Shown piece after piece: positions 31,605 to 39,845 of a stretch of 64,000 nucleotides of DNA. The notes under the pieces were generated by a model. That model saw only the letters and a program-made list of their open reading frames with translations, had not been told where the DNA came from and did not search any database. How positions within the stretch are numbered: position 1 is the first letter of the stretch; the number at the start of each line of letters is the position of its first letter. This stretch comes from Trabulsiella odontotermitis (GTDB lineage: Bacteria > Pseudomonadota > Gammaproteobacteria > Enterobacterales > Enterobacteriaceae): the NCBI RefSeq assembly GCF_030053895.1, contig NZ_CP125781.1, positions 2,728,001 through 2,792,000 of the forward strand, given 5' to 3'. Made by a program: the position numbers and the translations under genes.

Positions 31605-32357
31605 TTACTGAATGAGGAATTTAGCGAGGAACTGGCGAGTACGCGGCTGTTTCGGATCGGCGAACAATGTTTTGGCATCGCCCTGCTCCACGATGCGGCC
31701 CTGATCCATAAAAATCGCTCTGTCCGCGACATCGCGGGCAAAACTCATTTCATGGGTGACGATGACCATGGTGCGCTTTTCCTTCGCCAGCTGGCGGATG
31801 GTGTTCAGCACTTCACCCACCAGTTCGGGATCCAGCGCCGAGGTCGGTTCATCAAACAGGATCACGTCCGGGCGCATCGCCAGCGCGCGGGCAATCGCCA
31901 CACGCTGCTGCTGACCGCCTGAAAGACGACGCGGATAGCTGGTTTCTTTCCCTTTCAGCCCCACTTTCTCGAGCAGATCCAGCGCGCGCTCACTGGCATT
32001 GGCCTTGTTTTCGCCTTTCACGAACACCGGTCCTTCAATGATGTTTTCCAGCACCGTGCGGTGCGGGAAGAGATTGAAGTTCTGAAAAACAAATCCCACA
32101 TGCTGGCGCAGACGGCGGATAAGCCCTTTCTGCTGACTGAGCGCCCGGGCGGTATCAATGGTGATATCCCCCACTTTGATCGTGCCGCTTTCCGGTTGTT
32201 CCAGCAGGTTGATACTGCGCAGCAGCGTGGTTTTGCCGGAGCCGCTGGGGCCGATGATGGCGACAATCTCACCCTCACTCACTTCCAGATCAATGCCGTG
32301 CAGCACCGTCTGTCCATGGAATTTCTTCACCAGGTTTTTGACTTCGATAGCACTCAT
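31605..32357 (-). CDS. tcyN: Cystine ABC transporter ATPase TcyN
   Basis: TcyN (YecC) powers the import of cystine with TcyL and TcyJ. The product is 250 residues, the E. coli length, one ABC domain: Walker A GPSGSGKTT, signature LSGGQQQRV, Walker B VILFDEPTSALD. Its ATG overlaps the tcyL stop by four bases. Confidence 0.95.
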   Translation of the reverse strand: MSAIEVKNLVKKFHGQTVLHGIDLEVSEGEIVAIIGPSGSGKTTLLRSINLLEQPESGTIKVGDITIDTARALSQQKGLIRRLRQHVGFVFQNFNLFPHRTVLENIIEGPVFVKGENKANASERALDLLEKVGLKGKETSYPRRLSGGQQQRVAIARALAMRPDVILFDEPTSALDPELVGEVLNTIRQLAKEKRTMVIVTHEMSFARDVADRAIFMDQGRIVEQGDAKTLFADPKQPRTRQFLAKFLIQ

Positions 32358-33022
32358 TTCGGATCACGCTCCTGGCGGTTAAGCTGATTTTCAAAATAGT
32401 TTTGCAGGGTCGACAGTACCGTCGCCATCACCCAGTAAATCAGCGATGCCGCCAGATACATGGTGAACACTTCCAGCGTACGCGAGGTGATGAGCTGCGC
32501 CTGGCGAAACAGCTCCGGCACCTGAATGGTGGCGGCGAGCGAGGTGTCTTTCACCAGACTGATGAAACTGTTCGACAGCGGCGGCAGCGCCACGCGCGCC
32601 GCCTGCGGCAGAATGGCGCGACGCAGCGTCTGCCACGGCGTCATGCCGATACTGGCGGCGGCTTCCCACTGCCCTTTATCAATCGACGAAATGGCGGCGC
32701 GCAGCGTTTCAGACGCATACGCGGCGGTATTGAGCGACAGACCAATCATCGCCGCCGGGATCGGATCCAGCTCGATGCCAAACTGTGGCAGGCCGTAGTA
32801 GATCATAAACAGCTGCGCGATAAGCGGCGTCCCACGGAAGATGGAGATGTAAAACCGCGCCAGCCATCTGACCGGCCAGAGGGTCGACATGCGCATCAGC
32901 GCCAGAATAAACCCCAGCAACAGGCCAAAAATCATGCCACCGATACTGAGCTGAAGGGTAAAAATGGCCCCGTTTAACAGAAACGGCGCCGAGTCGAATA
33001 CCAGTTGAATACTTTCTTGCAT
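32354..33022 (-). CDS. tcyL: Cystine ABC transporter permease TcyL
   Basis: TcyL (YecS) is the membrane subunit of the cystine importer. The product is 222 residues, the E. coli length, with the amino-acid ABC permease EAA-type loop (AAASIGMTPWQTLRRAILPQAAR). The start is the ATG reading MQESIQL. It follows dcyD by 15 bases and is coupled to tcyN. Confidence 0.95.
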   Translation of the reverse strand: MQESIQLVFDSAPFLLNGAIFTLQLSIGGMIFGLLLGFILALMRMSTLWPVRWLARFYISIFRGTPLIAQLFMIYYGLPQFGIELDPIPAAMIGLSLNTAAYASETLRAAISSIDKGQWEAAASIGMTPWQTLRRAILPQAARVALPPLSNSFISLVKDTSLAATIQVPELFRQAQLITSRTLEVFTMYLAASLIYWVMATVLSTLQNYFENQLNRQERDPK

Positions 33023-33037
33023 TATCAATTTTCTGCG

Positions 33038-34024
33038 TTAGATGTGAGGATGGTAAGCAAACAGCGCTGGCGCCCCGCCCGTATGAACAAACAAAATGGC
33101 GCCGTCATCCCTGAAACGCTTCTGAGTAATGCCGTCGATAAGCCCGGCCATCGCTTTGCCGGTGTAAACCGGATCGAGCAGGATGCCCTCAAGCGACGCC
33201 AGCAGTTTAACCGCTTCCATCCCCGCTTCGTTAGGCATTCCGTAACCAGGGGCGAAGTATTCATCCCACAGCTGAATGTCCGCTTTCGCCTCGAGTTCGA
33301 GGCTTCCGGCAATCGCCTGTTGCAGTGCCACCACTTTTGGCTTCTGTTCCGCCACGGTGCGCGACACAGTAACGCCAATCAGCGAAACGTCCGGCAACAG
33401 CTGTTCAAGGCCCACCGCCAGCCCGGCGTGAGTGCCTGCGCTGCCGGAAGCAACCACGATTGACGACAAATCCACGACATCTTCACACTGCTGAGCAATT
33501 TCCAGCGCGCTTTCGACATAACCCAGCGCGCCCAGTGCGTTCGAACCGCCCACCGGGATCACATACGGGCGAAAGCCCTGCAATTCCAGACGCGTCGCCA
33601 GCTCGTCGAGCTGCGCGGTGGGATCGGTCAGCGCGTCGCACATTTCAACCTGGGTGTTGAACAGATCCAGCAGCAAACGATTGCCGTTGGTGAGGTAGTT
33701 TTCTGCACGGGTGTTGATGGGGTTTTCCAGGAGCGCGACGCAGTGCAGGCCGAGCTTTGCCGCAACTGCCGCGGTCTGGCGTACGTGGTTGGACTGAATC
33801 GCGCCGGCGGTCACCAGCGTATCAGCGCCTTCGCGCAACGCGTCGGCGGCGAGAAACTCCAGCTTGCGCAGCTTGTTACCGCCCATCGCCATCGGCGTGA
33901 CGTCATCACGCTTGATGAAAATTTCGCGTCCAAGGTGATCGGAAAGGCGAGGCAAAAACTCAAGGGGTGTCGGTGCGCCAATAAATTCCAGCCGCGGAAA
34001 GCGTGTTAAATTTTGAAGTGACAT
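33038..34024 (-). CDS. dcyD: D-cysteine desulfhydrase DcyD
   Basis: DcyD degrades D-cysteine to pyruvate, ammonia and sulfide with PLP. The product is 328 residues, the E. coli length, of the ACC deaminase/D-cysteine desulfhydrase family. The PLP lysine is Lys51 in [13 protein letters not shown], and [12 protein letters not shown] follows as expected. It begins the dcyD-tcyL-tcyN cluster; tcyJ lies 95 bases upstream behind its own terminator. Confidence 0.95.
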   Translation of the reverse strand: MSLQNLTRFPRLEFIGAPTPLEFLPRLSDHLGREIFIKRDDVTPMAMGGNKLRKLEFLAADALREGADTLVTAGAIQSNHVRQTAAVAAKLGLHCVALLENPINTRAENYLTNGNRLLLDLFNTQVEMCDALTDPTAQLDELATRLELQGFRPYVIPVGGSNALGALGYVESALEIAQQCEDVVDLSSIVVASGSAGTHAGLAVGLEQLLPDVSLIGVTVSRTVAEQKPKVVALQQAIAGSLELEAKADIQLWDEYFAPGYGMPNEAGMEAVKLLASLEGILLDPVYTGKAMAGLIDGITQKRFRDDGAILFVHTGGAPALFAYHPHI

Positions 34025-34075
34025 AGCATCTCCTGACTCATATGTTTTTATTATGCACGCACTTGCCGTGGAAAT

Positions 34076-34106
34076 AAAAAAAGGCGCCAGAATCAGCGCC
34101 TTTTTT
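34076..34106 (-). terminator. Terminator after tcyJ
   Basis: AAAAGGCGC and GCGCCTTTT arms around an eight-base loop, with a T run on the minus strand, between tcyJ and dcyD. Confidence 0.88.
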
Positions 34107-34118
34107 AATCAATGGTGC

Positions 34119-34919
34119 TTATTGGGTCACATCAGCACCAAACCATTTCTCAGACAATGCCTTCAGACTACCGTCTTTTTGCATGTCGGCGATCGCACCG
34201 TCAATCGCTTTCAGCAGATCGTCGTTGCCTTTACGCAGCGCCACACCCGCTTCCTGACGGGAGAACGCTTCGCCGGTCACGGCCAGCGTGTTATTGGTTT
34301 TCTTCACCAAATCCAGCGCGGCCAGGCGGTCAACCAGAATGGCGTCAATACGGCCGACGCGCAGATCCTGATATTTCGTCGGGTCGTCGTCATAGGTGCG
34401 GATATCCACACCCGGAACGTTGCCGCGTAACCACTCTTCGTAATTGGTCCCGAGGCCGACACCCACTTTTTTGCCTTTCAGATCAGCGGCTGTTTTGATA
34501 GCGCCTTCATTGCCCTTTTTCACCAGCGCCTGAATACCAGAAACGGTGTACGGCGTGGAGAAGTCATATTTTTTCTTACGTTCGTCAGAGATGGTAACCT
34601 GGTTGATGACCACATCGATTCGTTTAGAATCGAGCGCCGCCAGCATCCCGTCCCACTTGGTCGGCTTGAGATCGGCCTTCACGCCAAGGTGTTTTGCCAG
34701 TTCATTGGCGAACTCCACCTCAAAGCCGGTCAGCTTGCCATCGTCACCCTGGAAGCTGAACGGAGGATAGGTTCCCTCAAGGCCAACGCGCAACGAACCG
34801 CGCTCTTTGACCTGATTTAACAGATTTTCAGCGGCAAACGTTTTGGCGCTAATCCCCGCCATTAACGCCACCGCCATGACACCCATCAGAGCCTGACGGC
34901 CAATAAGAGCTAGCTTCAT
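34119..34919 (-). CDS. tcyJ: Cystine periplasmic binding protein TcyJ (FliY)
   Basis: TcyJ binds cystine in the periplasm for TcyLN. The product is 266 residues, the E. coli length, with a signal peptide ending near residue 29 (SAKTFA, then AENLLNQ). SBP_bac_3 family: residues such as RVGLEGTYPPFSF and FEVEFANELAK are typical. It lies downstream of fliA-fliZ, in the place that gave it the old name fliY, although it is not a flagellar part. Confidence 0.95.
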   Translation of the reverse strand: MKLALIGRQALMGVMAVALMAGISAKTFAAENLLNQVKERGSLRVGLEGTYPPFSFQGDDGKLTGFEVEFANELAKHLGVKADLKPTKWDGMLAALDSKRIDVVINQVTISDERKKKYDFSTPYTVSGIQALVKKGNEGAIKTAADLKGKKVGVGLGTNYEEWLRGNVPGVDIRTYDDDPTKYQDLRVGRIDAILVDRLAALDLVKKTNNTLAVTGEAFSRQEAGVALRKGNDDLLKAIDGAIADMQKDGSLKALSEKWFGADVTQ

Positions 34920-35014
34920 CGTTTTCCCATCATCCCAATAGTTTTAAGTAGTTACTGTAGTGTAAGGTGTTTATCGCCAATGGCAAACACGACTACGCTA
35001 CATCTTATTCAAAT

Positions 35015-35566
35015 TTAATATATATCCGAGGTTGTGGGATAAGCCAGATTCTGCATCTTTACCGGGGCAGTCAGCGCCTGAAACTGGGCGTACTTGCGCA
35101 GGGCGATGCGATAATTATTGGTGCTGGTGGCAGGCAGCCACGGCGCCAGGTTGTCATCTAAATAACCGTTCGTCAGAAGCTCCCGTGGAACATTAAGCTC
35201 TGTCAGGTGGTTGCCGAGGCGACGCAGACGGACGACATATTCGCGCACCGTGCCGGGGCTCATGTCGGTCTGCTCGAAAAGGTATTGTTTAAAGCCGATA
35301 ATATCGAAAAAATCGCTCTGCTCTTTGCAATGCAAATCGCCGCAGAAACGACACAGTGCGACCCAATCCTGGCGCTCCTGTTGCCACTCTTCTTCGTTCA
35401 TTAAGGTGTCGAGACGGGAAATCGCGATTTTATTGACTATCTCACCGCGCCTGACCAGCGTGATGCGGTCGAGCAACTTATGGCAGTGAGCACAATGCGT
35501 TTGGCTATGTTTAAAGTCTTTAAGGTAGCGGCTTAACGGCCGTCTTTTTACTTGCTGCACCGTCAT
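35015..35566 (-). CDS. fliZ: Flagellar regulator FliZ
   Basis: FliZ represses sigmaS-dependent genes in E. coli and promotes flhDC activity in Salmonella. The product is 183 residues, as in E. coli. It resembles the SAM-like N-terminal DNA-binding fold of tyrosine recombinases; the stretch ERQDWVALCRFCGDLHCKEQ and SPGTVREYVVRLRRLG, an alpha-helix proposed to read -10 elements, are intact. It follows fliA by 63 bases and is probably cotranscribed. Confidence 0.95.
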   Translation of the reverse strand: MTVQQVKRRPLSRYLKDFKHSQTHCAHCHKLLDRITLVRRGEIVNKIAISRLDTLMNEEEWQQERQDWVALCRFCGDLHCKEQSDFFDIIGFKQYLFEQTDMSPGTVREYVVRLRRLGNHLTELNVPRELLTNGYLDDNLAPWLPATSTNNYRIALRKYAQFQALTAPVKMQNLAYPTTSDIY

Positions 35567-35629
35567 GATAACTCCTGGTTGTCATTGGTTGTGCGGCATT
35601 TTTCAGAGGGTAATGAACTCATCAACCGT

Positions 35630-36349
35630 CTATAACCTACCCAGCTTAGTACGCAGACGTTTGATGGCCTGGCTGTGCAACTGGCTGACCCGCGATTCGC
35701 CCACTTCCAGTACCGCGCCAATCTCTTTGAGATTAAGCTCTTCCTGGTAGTACAGCGTCAGCACAAGCTGTTCGCGTTCTGGCAGCGCTTCGATCGCCTC
35801 GATCACACGCTGCCGCAAGTTGCCTTCCATTAACTGGAAGAGCGGGTTTTCCTGTTGATTCTCCTCGGTTACCAATTCAATACTGTCGCCATGCTCTTCT
35901 CTCCATTCATCGTAAGAGAAAAGCTGACTGTTATTGGTATCCAGAAGCATCTGTCGATACTCCTCAACAGGAATACCGAGTCGTTGAGAGACCTCGGTTT
36001 CCGTGGCGTTACGCCCCAGCTCTTGTTCCAGTTGCCCCATCGCCTGCGCCACTTCGCGCGCGTTGCGTCGGACACTGCGCGGCACCCAGTCCCGGCTGCG
36101 CAATTCATCCAGCATCGCACCGCGAATGCGTTGCACTGCGTAAGTGGTAAATGCCGTTCCTTGCAGAGCATCGTAACGTTCCACAGCATTCAATAACCCG
36201 ATGCCGCCCGCCTGAAGCAGATCGTCCAGTTCCACGCTCGCCGGCAACCGCACCTGTAGGCGCAATGCTTCATGGCGCACCAGAGGCACGTAACGCTGCC
36301 ACAGCGAGTGTTTATCCATTACACCTTCAGCGGTATACAGTGAATTCAC
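35630..36349 (-). CDS. fliA: Flagellar sigma factor FliA (sigma28)
   Basis: FliA directs RNA polymerase to late flagellar promoters (fliC, fliD, mot-che) and is held by FlgM until the hook is done. The product is 239 residues, the E. coli length. Regions 2 (HEALRLQVRLPASVELDDLLQAGGIGLLNA), 3 and 4 (EELNLKEIGAVLEVGESRVSQLHSQAIKRLR) are intact. Confidence 0.97.
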   Translation of the reverse strand: MNSLYTAEGVMDKHSLWQRYVPLVRHEALRLQVRLPASVELDDLLQAGGIGLLNAVERYDALQGTAFTTYAVQRIRGAMLDELRSRDWVPRSVRRNAREVAQAMGQLEQELGRNATETEVSQRLGIPVEEYRQMLLDTNNSQLFSYDEWREEHGDSIELVTEENQQENPLFQLMEGNLRQRVIEAIEALPEREQLVLTLYYQEELNLKEIGAVLEVGESRVSQLHSQAIKRLRTKLGRL

Positions 36350-36374
36350 GATAAACAGCCCTGCAATAGTTGAG

Positions 36375-36382
36375 TTATCGGC
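36375..36382 (-). promoter_or_regulatory. Sigma28-type -10 element upstream of fliA
   Basis: GCCGATAA on the minus strand, a perfect sigma28 -10, about 26 bases upstream of the fliA ATG. The matching -35 (TAAAGTTT, 11 bases away) is poor. In E. coli fliA has both a class 2 and a sigma28 promoter, so this may be a weak autoregulatory one. Confidence 0.5.
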
Positions 36383-36566
36383 ATGATTATCCGTTCCTGC
36401 AGGGGTTTTAATCGGCAGAATAGTGGTCTAAATCGGCGTTTATTTGCAGCTTATGATGCAATTGACTGAAAATTCAGGCGTTATTTTTTACCCTAAGCGA
36501 AACGCTTTTAGCCTGTTATACGAGGGGAATGCATGGATACCGCGGGTTGCACGGTATCCGGAAAGA

Positions 36567-37208
36567 CTACTTAAAAACACGCTTATTACTGTTTGAACGA
36601 TGAATTTTGGCTGGATTGCCAAAAGCGACAGCATTATCGGCCAGATCCTTTGTGACCACCGAACCCATACCGACCACCACATCGTTGCCAATCACCGACT
36701 GCTCTTTGATAACGCAGTTCATGCCGAGAAACGTCCCCTCGCCAATCGTCGTTTTACCGCCCAGCGATACCTGGCTGCAGACGACGCTGTGAGCGCCGAC
36801 ATGGCAGTCGTGGCTGATATAAGTGTTGGGCTGGATCAGCGCGTTATCACCGAGCGTGACGTTGCAGGAGATAAACGCCCCCTGCCCGACCAGCACGCCC
36901 GCGCCGATTGTAGTATCTTCAGGCACAAACACGCCAGGATGCACCAGTGTCGCCAGGCGGGCTTTTTGCAATACTTTGTTCGCCAGCGTACGGCGATGCG
37001 CGGGTTCGCCAAGTGCGATGGAAATTTCCACATCGTGAAAATCCAGCGCCTCAAAGCGGTACACCGGCACGCCGGATACTGATGTCGCGTTGCTCACATC
37101 ATCAATAAAAAAGATCGCATCCCAGCGCGCGTCAACCTGATTAATCTGGCGGGCAAGCACCAGCGTTTCGCGTCCCTGCCCGCCTGTACCGTAGATACCT
37201 AATTTCAT
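36567..37208 (-). CDS. NeuD/PglD-family sugar O/N-acyltransferase
   Basis: The product is 213 residues. The N terminus is a short nucleotide-sugar binding fold (KLGIYGTGGQGRETL), the C-terminal half a left-handed beta helix of hexapeptide repeats (IGAGVLVGQGAFI, LGDNALIQPNTYI, VGAHSVVCSQVSLGG, IGEGTFLGMNCVI). His in ISHDCHVGAH is the likely catalytic base. PglD-like enzymes acetylate the 4-amino group of UDP-sugars, NeuD enzymes acylate sialic acids. It lies between fliA and fliB, which suggests a role in flagellin or surface glycan modification, but no glycosyltransferase or maf gene accompanies it here. Confidence 0.8.
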   Translation of the reverse strand: MKLGIYGTGGQGRETLVLARQINQVDARWDAIFFIDDVSNATSVSGVPVYRFEALDFHDVEISIALGEPAHRRTLANKVLQKARLATLVHPGVFVPEDTTIGAGVLVGQGAFISCNVTLGDNALIQPNTYISHDCHVGAHSVVCSQVSLGGKTTIGEGTFLGMNCVIKEQSVIGNDVVVGMGSVVTKDLADNAVAFGNPAKIHRSNSNKRVFK

Positions 37209-37320
37209 GCGACCTTATCCACCTGAGTCAGCCCAACCTGTTGGCGAAATAGGATACACCCTTCGTTGTTTCATATACCAGATATTGTCCATGCTTTCGG
37301 TGGAGTCAGCGCCCCTGCAA

Positions 37321-38526
37321 CTACACCAGGAGCTGAATCAACGATAGATCGTCACCGAATTTCACGCTTTCAATATATTGATGAAACTGCGCGCTGGTCT
37401 GAGTGTTGTGCTGTGTCAACGAGTGGAAACTATAGATTGCATCAATGACATCGTCTTCTGTCACCCGTCCTTTTTCATATAAACGTCCTGCCAACAGCGT
37501 TTTGATGAAATAAAATTCTGAGACAATAAGGTACAAATTGCTGAAGAGATTTTTCCCATTTCCTAACGGAAAGGCGCTCTGCCAGAATTTATACTTAACA
37601 AGATTATGAAAAGCATAATGATGGCATGCCAGCATGTTTCCGGCGTTATCCTGCCATCCGGTTTCAATTTTCGCCATCTGAGCACTGGATTTTTTATCAT
37701 CCGCAAACAACTCAAATAATCTGTCCATGGTCTTGATAAATTCAAGCAGTACCAGGGCTCCGCGTGACGCTGACTTAGCTTTGAAGAAATTTTGCATTAA
37801 AAAGATCACAGCGCTTTTAAGATTGTAATTCTGGTTAACTCCTGCCAGTTCGTTTTTGATTTTACCGTTCAATAAATCACTGGCAATAACGTGATATACC
37901 GCCTCCAGCTGGTCAAAATGTTCATCAATCCGTTCCAGTTTCTCAGCAAAGAGTAAAAATTTGACGATCCCATAGAGATTCTCTTCAACGGACAGGGTAT
38001 CGATATTCAGTATATTGAGACAAAACAAACCGATAATTTTCGTTTGGACACTCGCCTTTTCGGCTTTGTTAAATCCGTTGTGGAGCTCGATGGTACTATC
38101 CATGGTCATAGCATAGGGATCGGCGATCAGGAGCCGGCTTGCTTCCGGGCAGGATAAGTTAATCCCTTTCTCAATTTCACTTTTGTAAATTCTCTTCAGC
38201 CGCGGAAATGTCGCGCAGGTATCACTTAACGCATCACCCCCAAGCGATGAATGAATAGAACAGAGACGTTCTGAATTCATAAAGGGGCAATTTTTATTAC
38301 CATCAGAAAAGATAATTTCTCCCCACGCTGCGTGGCTCTTTTTAGTGACTTTAATGCTTTGCTGCGCAAGATGTCTAATGGCGTTGTCTTTGCTGTTCTG
38401 ATAACGGCGGACTGAAGCTTTATCCAGCGTAATAGCCCACCCCTGACAGCAATGTTCGCGGCAACTTCCCCCTACACATGAAAAGTCAGTAACCAGTTTT
38501 GGTTGAGTAATAGTGATCTGTTTCAT
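37321..38526 (-). CDS. fliB: Flagellin lysine N-methylase FliB
   Basis: FliB methylates lysine side chains of flagellin in Salmonella. The product is 401 residues, the Salmonella length, from the ATG reading MKQITITQPK. A cysteine-rich N terminus (CVGGSCREHCCQGW, residues 14-27), then CPF, CSIH and CATFPR cysteines, is the metal/cluster-binding hallmark of the family. It follows the fliC terminator. The GC content is visibly lower than in the neighbouring genes, as often seen for fliB. Confidence 0.92.
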   Translation of the reverse strand: MKQITITQPKLVTDFSCVGGSCREHCCQGWAITLDKASVRRYQNSKDNAIRHLAQQSIKVTKKSHAAWGEIIFSDGNKNCPFMNSERLCSIHSSLGGDALSDTCATFPRLKRIYKSEIEKGINLSCPEASRLLIADPYAMTMDSTIELHNGFNKAEKASVQTKIIGLFCLNILNIDTLSVEENLYGIVKFLLFAEKLERIDEHFDQLEAVYHVIASDLLNGKIKNELAGVNQNYNLKSAVIFLMQNFFKAKSASRGALVLLEFIKTMDRLFELFADDKKSSAQMAKIETGWQDNAGNMLACHHYAFHNLVKYKFWQSAFPLGNGKNLFSNLYLIVSEFYFIKTLLAGRLYEKGRVTEDDVIDAIYSFHSLTQHNTQTSAQFHQYIESVKFGDDLSLIQLLV

Positions 38527-38551
38527 AATGGTTTTCCTGACTTTCAGTAGA

Positions 38552-38578
38552 TAAAAAAAAACCCCGCCGAAGCGGGGT
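38552..38578 (-). terminator. Terminator of fliC
   Basis: ACCCCGC and GCGGGGT arms around a four-base loop, followed on the minus strand by nine T. It lies between the fliC stop and the fliB start. Confidence 0.95.
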
Positions 38579-38593
38579 CGGATATGCGCTATA

Positions 38594-39430
38594 TTAACGC
38601 AGCAGAGACAGCATAGTCTGCGGAACCTGGTTTGCCTGAGACAGAACAGAAGTACCAGCCTGCTGCAGGATCTGCGCGCGGGACATGTTGGAAACTTCAG
38701 TTGCGTAGTCAGCATCCTGGATACGGGACTGAGCAGCAGACAGGTTGTTGATAGAGTTATTCAGGTTGTTGACGGTAGATTCAAAACGGTTCTGAATCGC
38801 ACCCATGTTAGAACGTGCAGTATCAACAGCTTCAATTGCGGTATCAACAGCATCAACAACAGTTTTAGCAGTGGCGTTATCAGTAATAGCGGTGCCGAGA
38901 TTACCGCCACCAATAGTTGCCGACTTAGCATCAATCAGCGCTTTGTTATCAATGGTGATGGTATCATTAGCAGTGGTACCCGCGCCAACCTGAATATTCA
39001 GTGTTGTTACAGAACCATCCAGCAGGTTTTTACCGTTGAAGTTCGCAGAACCTGCGATACGGTCAATTTCAGCCAGACGCTGTGTGATTTCAGTATTGAT
39101 GGAGTCCAGATCAGTGTCACCGTTGGTGTCGTTTGCTGCCTGAACCGCCAGCTCACGGATACGCTGTAAGTTGGTGTTGATTTCGTTCAGGTTACCTTCA
39201 GCGGTCTGAACCAGAGAGATACCGTCGTTCGCGTTACGAGCCGCCTGAGTCATCCCACGAACCTGGGAAGTCATACGGTTAGCAATCGCCTGACCAGCTG
39301 CATCATCTTTTGAACTATTGATACGCAGACCAGAGGACAGACGCTCAATAGCAGTGCCCAGAGAAGACTGAGATTTGTTCAGATTGTTCTGAGTGGTCAG
39401 GGACAGCAGGTTAGTATTGATAACTGACAT
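38594..39430 (-). CDS. fliC: Flagellin FliC, short form without an outer domain
   Basis: FliC is the filament subunit. The product is only 278 residues against about 495 in Salmonella FliC. The conserved D0/D1 ends are complete: residues 1-140 and about 195-278, including the TLR5-recognised segment LQRIRELAVQ at 88-97 and the C-terminal LGQ-type run ending SLLR. The middle (about 140-195) is too small to hold D2/D3 and is all that is surface exposed. Only six lysines are present (19, 41, 134, 163, 169, 189), four of them in or next to the exposed part. A consensus sigma28 promoter lies upstream. Confidence 0.95.
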   Translation of the reverse strand: MSVINTNLLSLTTQNNLNKSQSSLGTAIERLSSGLRINSSKDDAAGQAIANRMTSQVRGMTQAARNANDGISLVQTAEGNLNEINTNLQRIRELAVQAANDTNGDTDLDSINTEITQRLAEIDRIAGSANFNGKNLLDGSVTTLNIQVGAGTTANDTITIDNKALIDAKSATIGGGNLGTAITDNATAKTVVDAVDTAIEAVDTARSNMGAIQNRFESTVNNLNNSINNLSAAQSRIQDADYATEVSNMSRAQILQQAGTSVLSQANQVPQTMLSLLR

Positions 39431-39502
39431 AATTCATTTTCCTTCATATTGGATTCTAGGGTCGGTGCCTAACACCCACGGCGTCTCTCACCGTCAACAG
39501 GG

Positions 39503-39529
39503 GTATCGGCGGCAGTTAAAAAGACTTTA
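39503..39529 (-). promoter_or_regulatory. Sigma28 promoter of fliC
   Basis: On the minus strand TAAAGTCT at 39529-39522, an 11-base spacer and GCCGATAC at 39510-39503: one mismatch in each element from the consensus TAAAGTTT-N11-GCCGATAA. It lies about 75 bases upstream of the fliC ATG. Confidence 0.93.
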
Positions 39530-39781
39530 GAATCAAATTCAAAAAAATGGCAACTACTTGATAATTAATGATTTTTAATTTTATTATTTTATCTTCGGTT
39601 TGTTTTAGTCTTTATTTGAGTCAAATTTTCGCCAGCACGAATTTTTCATTATTATTAGCTCAGGTTCACTGGATATATTCTCTAAAGTAAAACCTGCCTC
39701 TCCCATCTCTGTTTAACCAATCCGGTTATAAAACCGACAAACGCCTGTGTTATTCCGGGGATTATTTTTTCATCTGATGTG
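39530..39781. other. AT-rich spacer between the divergent fliC and fliD promoters
   Basis: About 250 bases of low-GC sequence separate the two sigma28 promoters. It may hold distal sites for fliC, but I see no named operator, ORF or repeat. Confidence 0.4.
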
Positions 39782-39808
39782 TAAACTTTCCTGACACTGC
39801 GCCGATAA
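39782..39808 (+). promoter_or_regulatory. Sigma28 promoter of fliDST
   Basis: TAAACTTT, an 11-base spacer, GCCGATAA: a perfect -10 and one mismatch in the -35. It lies about 35 bases upstream of the fliD ATG. Confidence 0.95.
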
Positions 39809-39845
39809 GAGTCTGAAACGCCCATAGACATCAAGGAAAATTTGT

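Noticed and set aside
38527..38715. A 63-codon N-terminal extension of fliB
   Set aside because: It runs through the fliC terminator and the fliC C terminus; the inner ATG gives exactly the Salmonella length.
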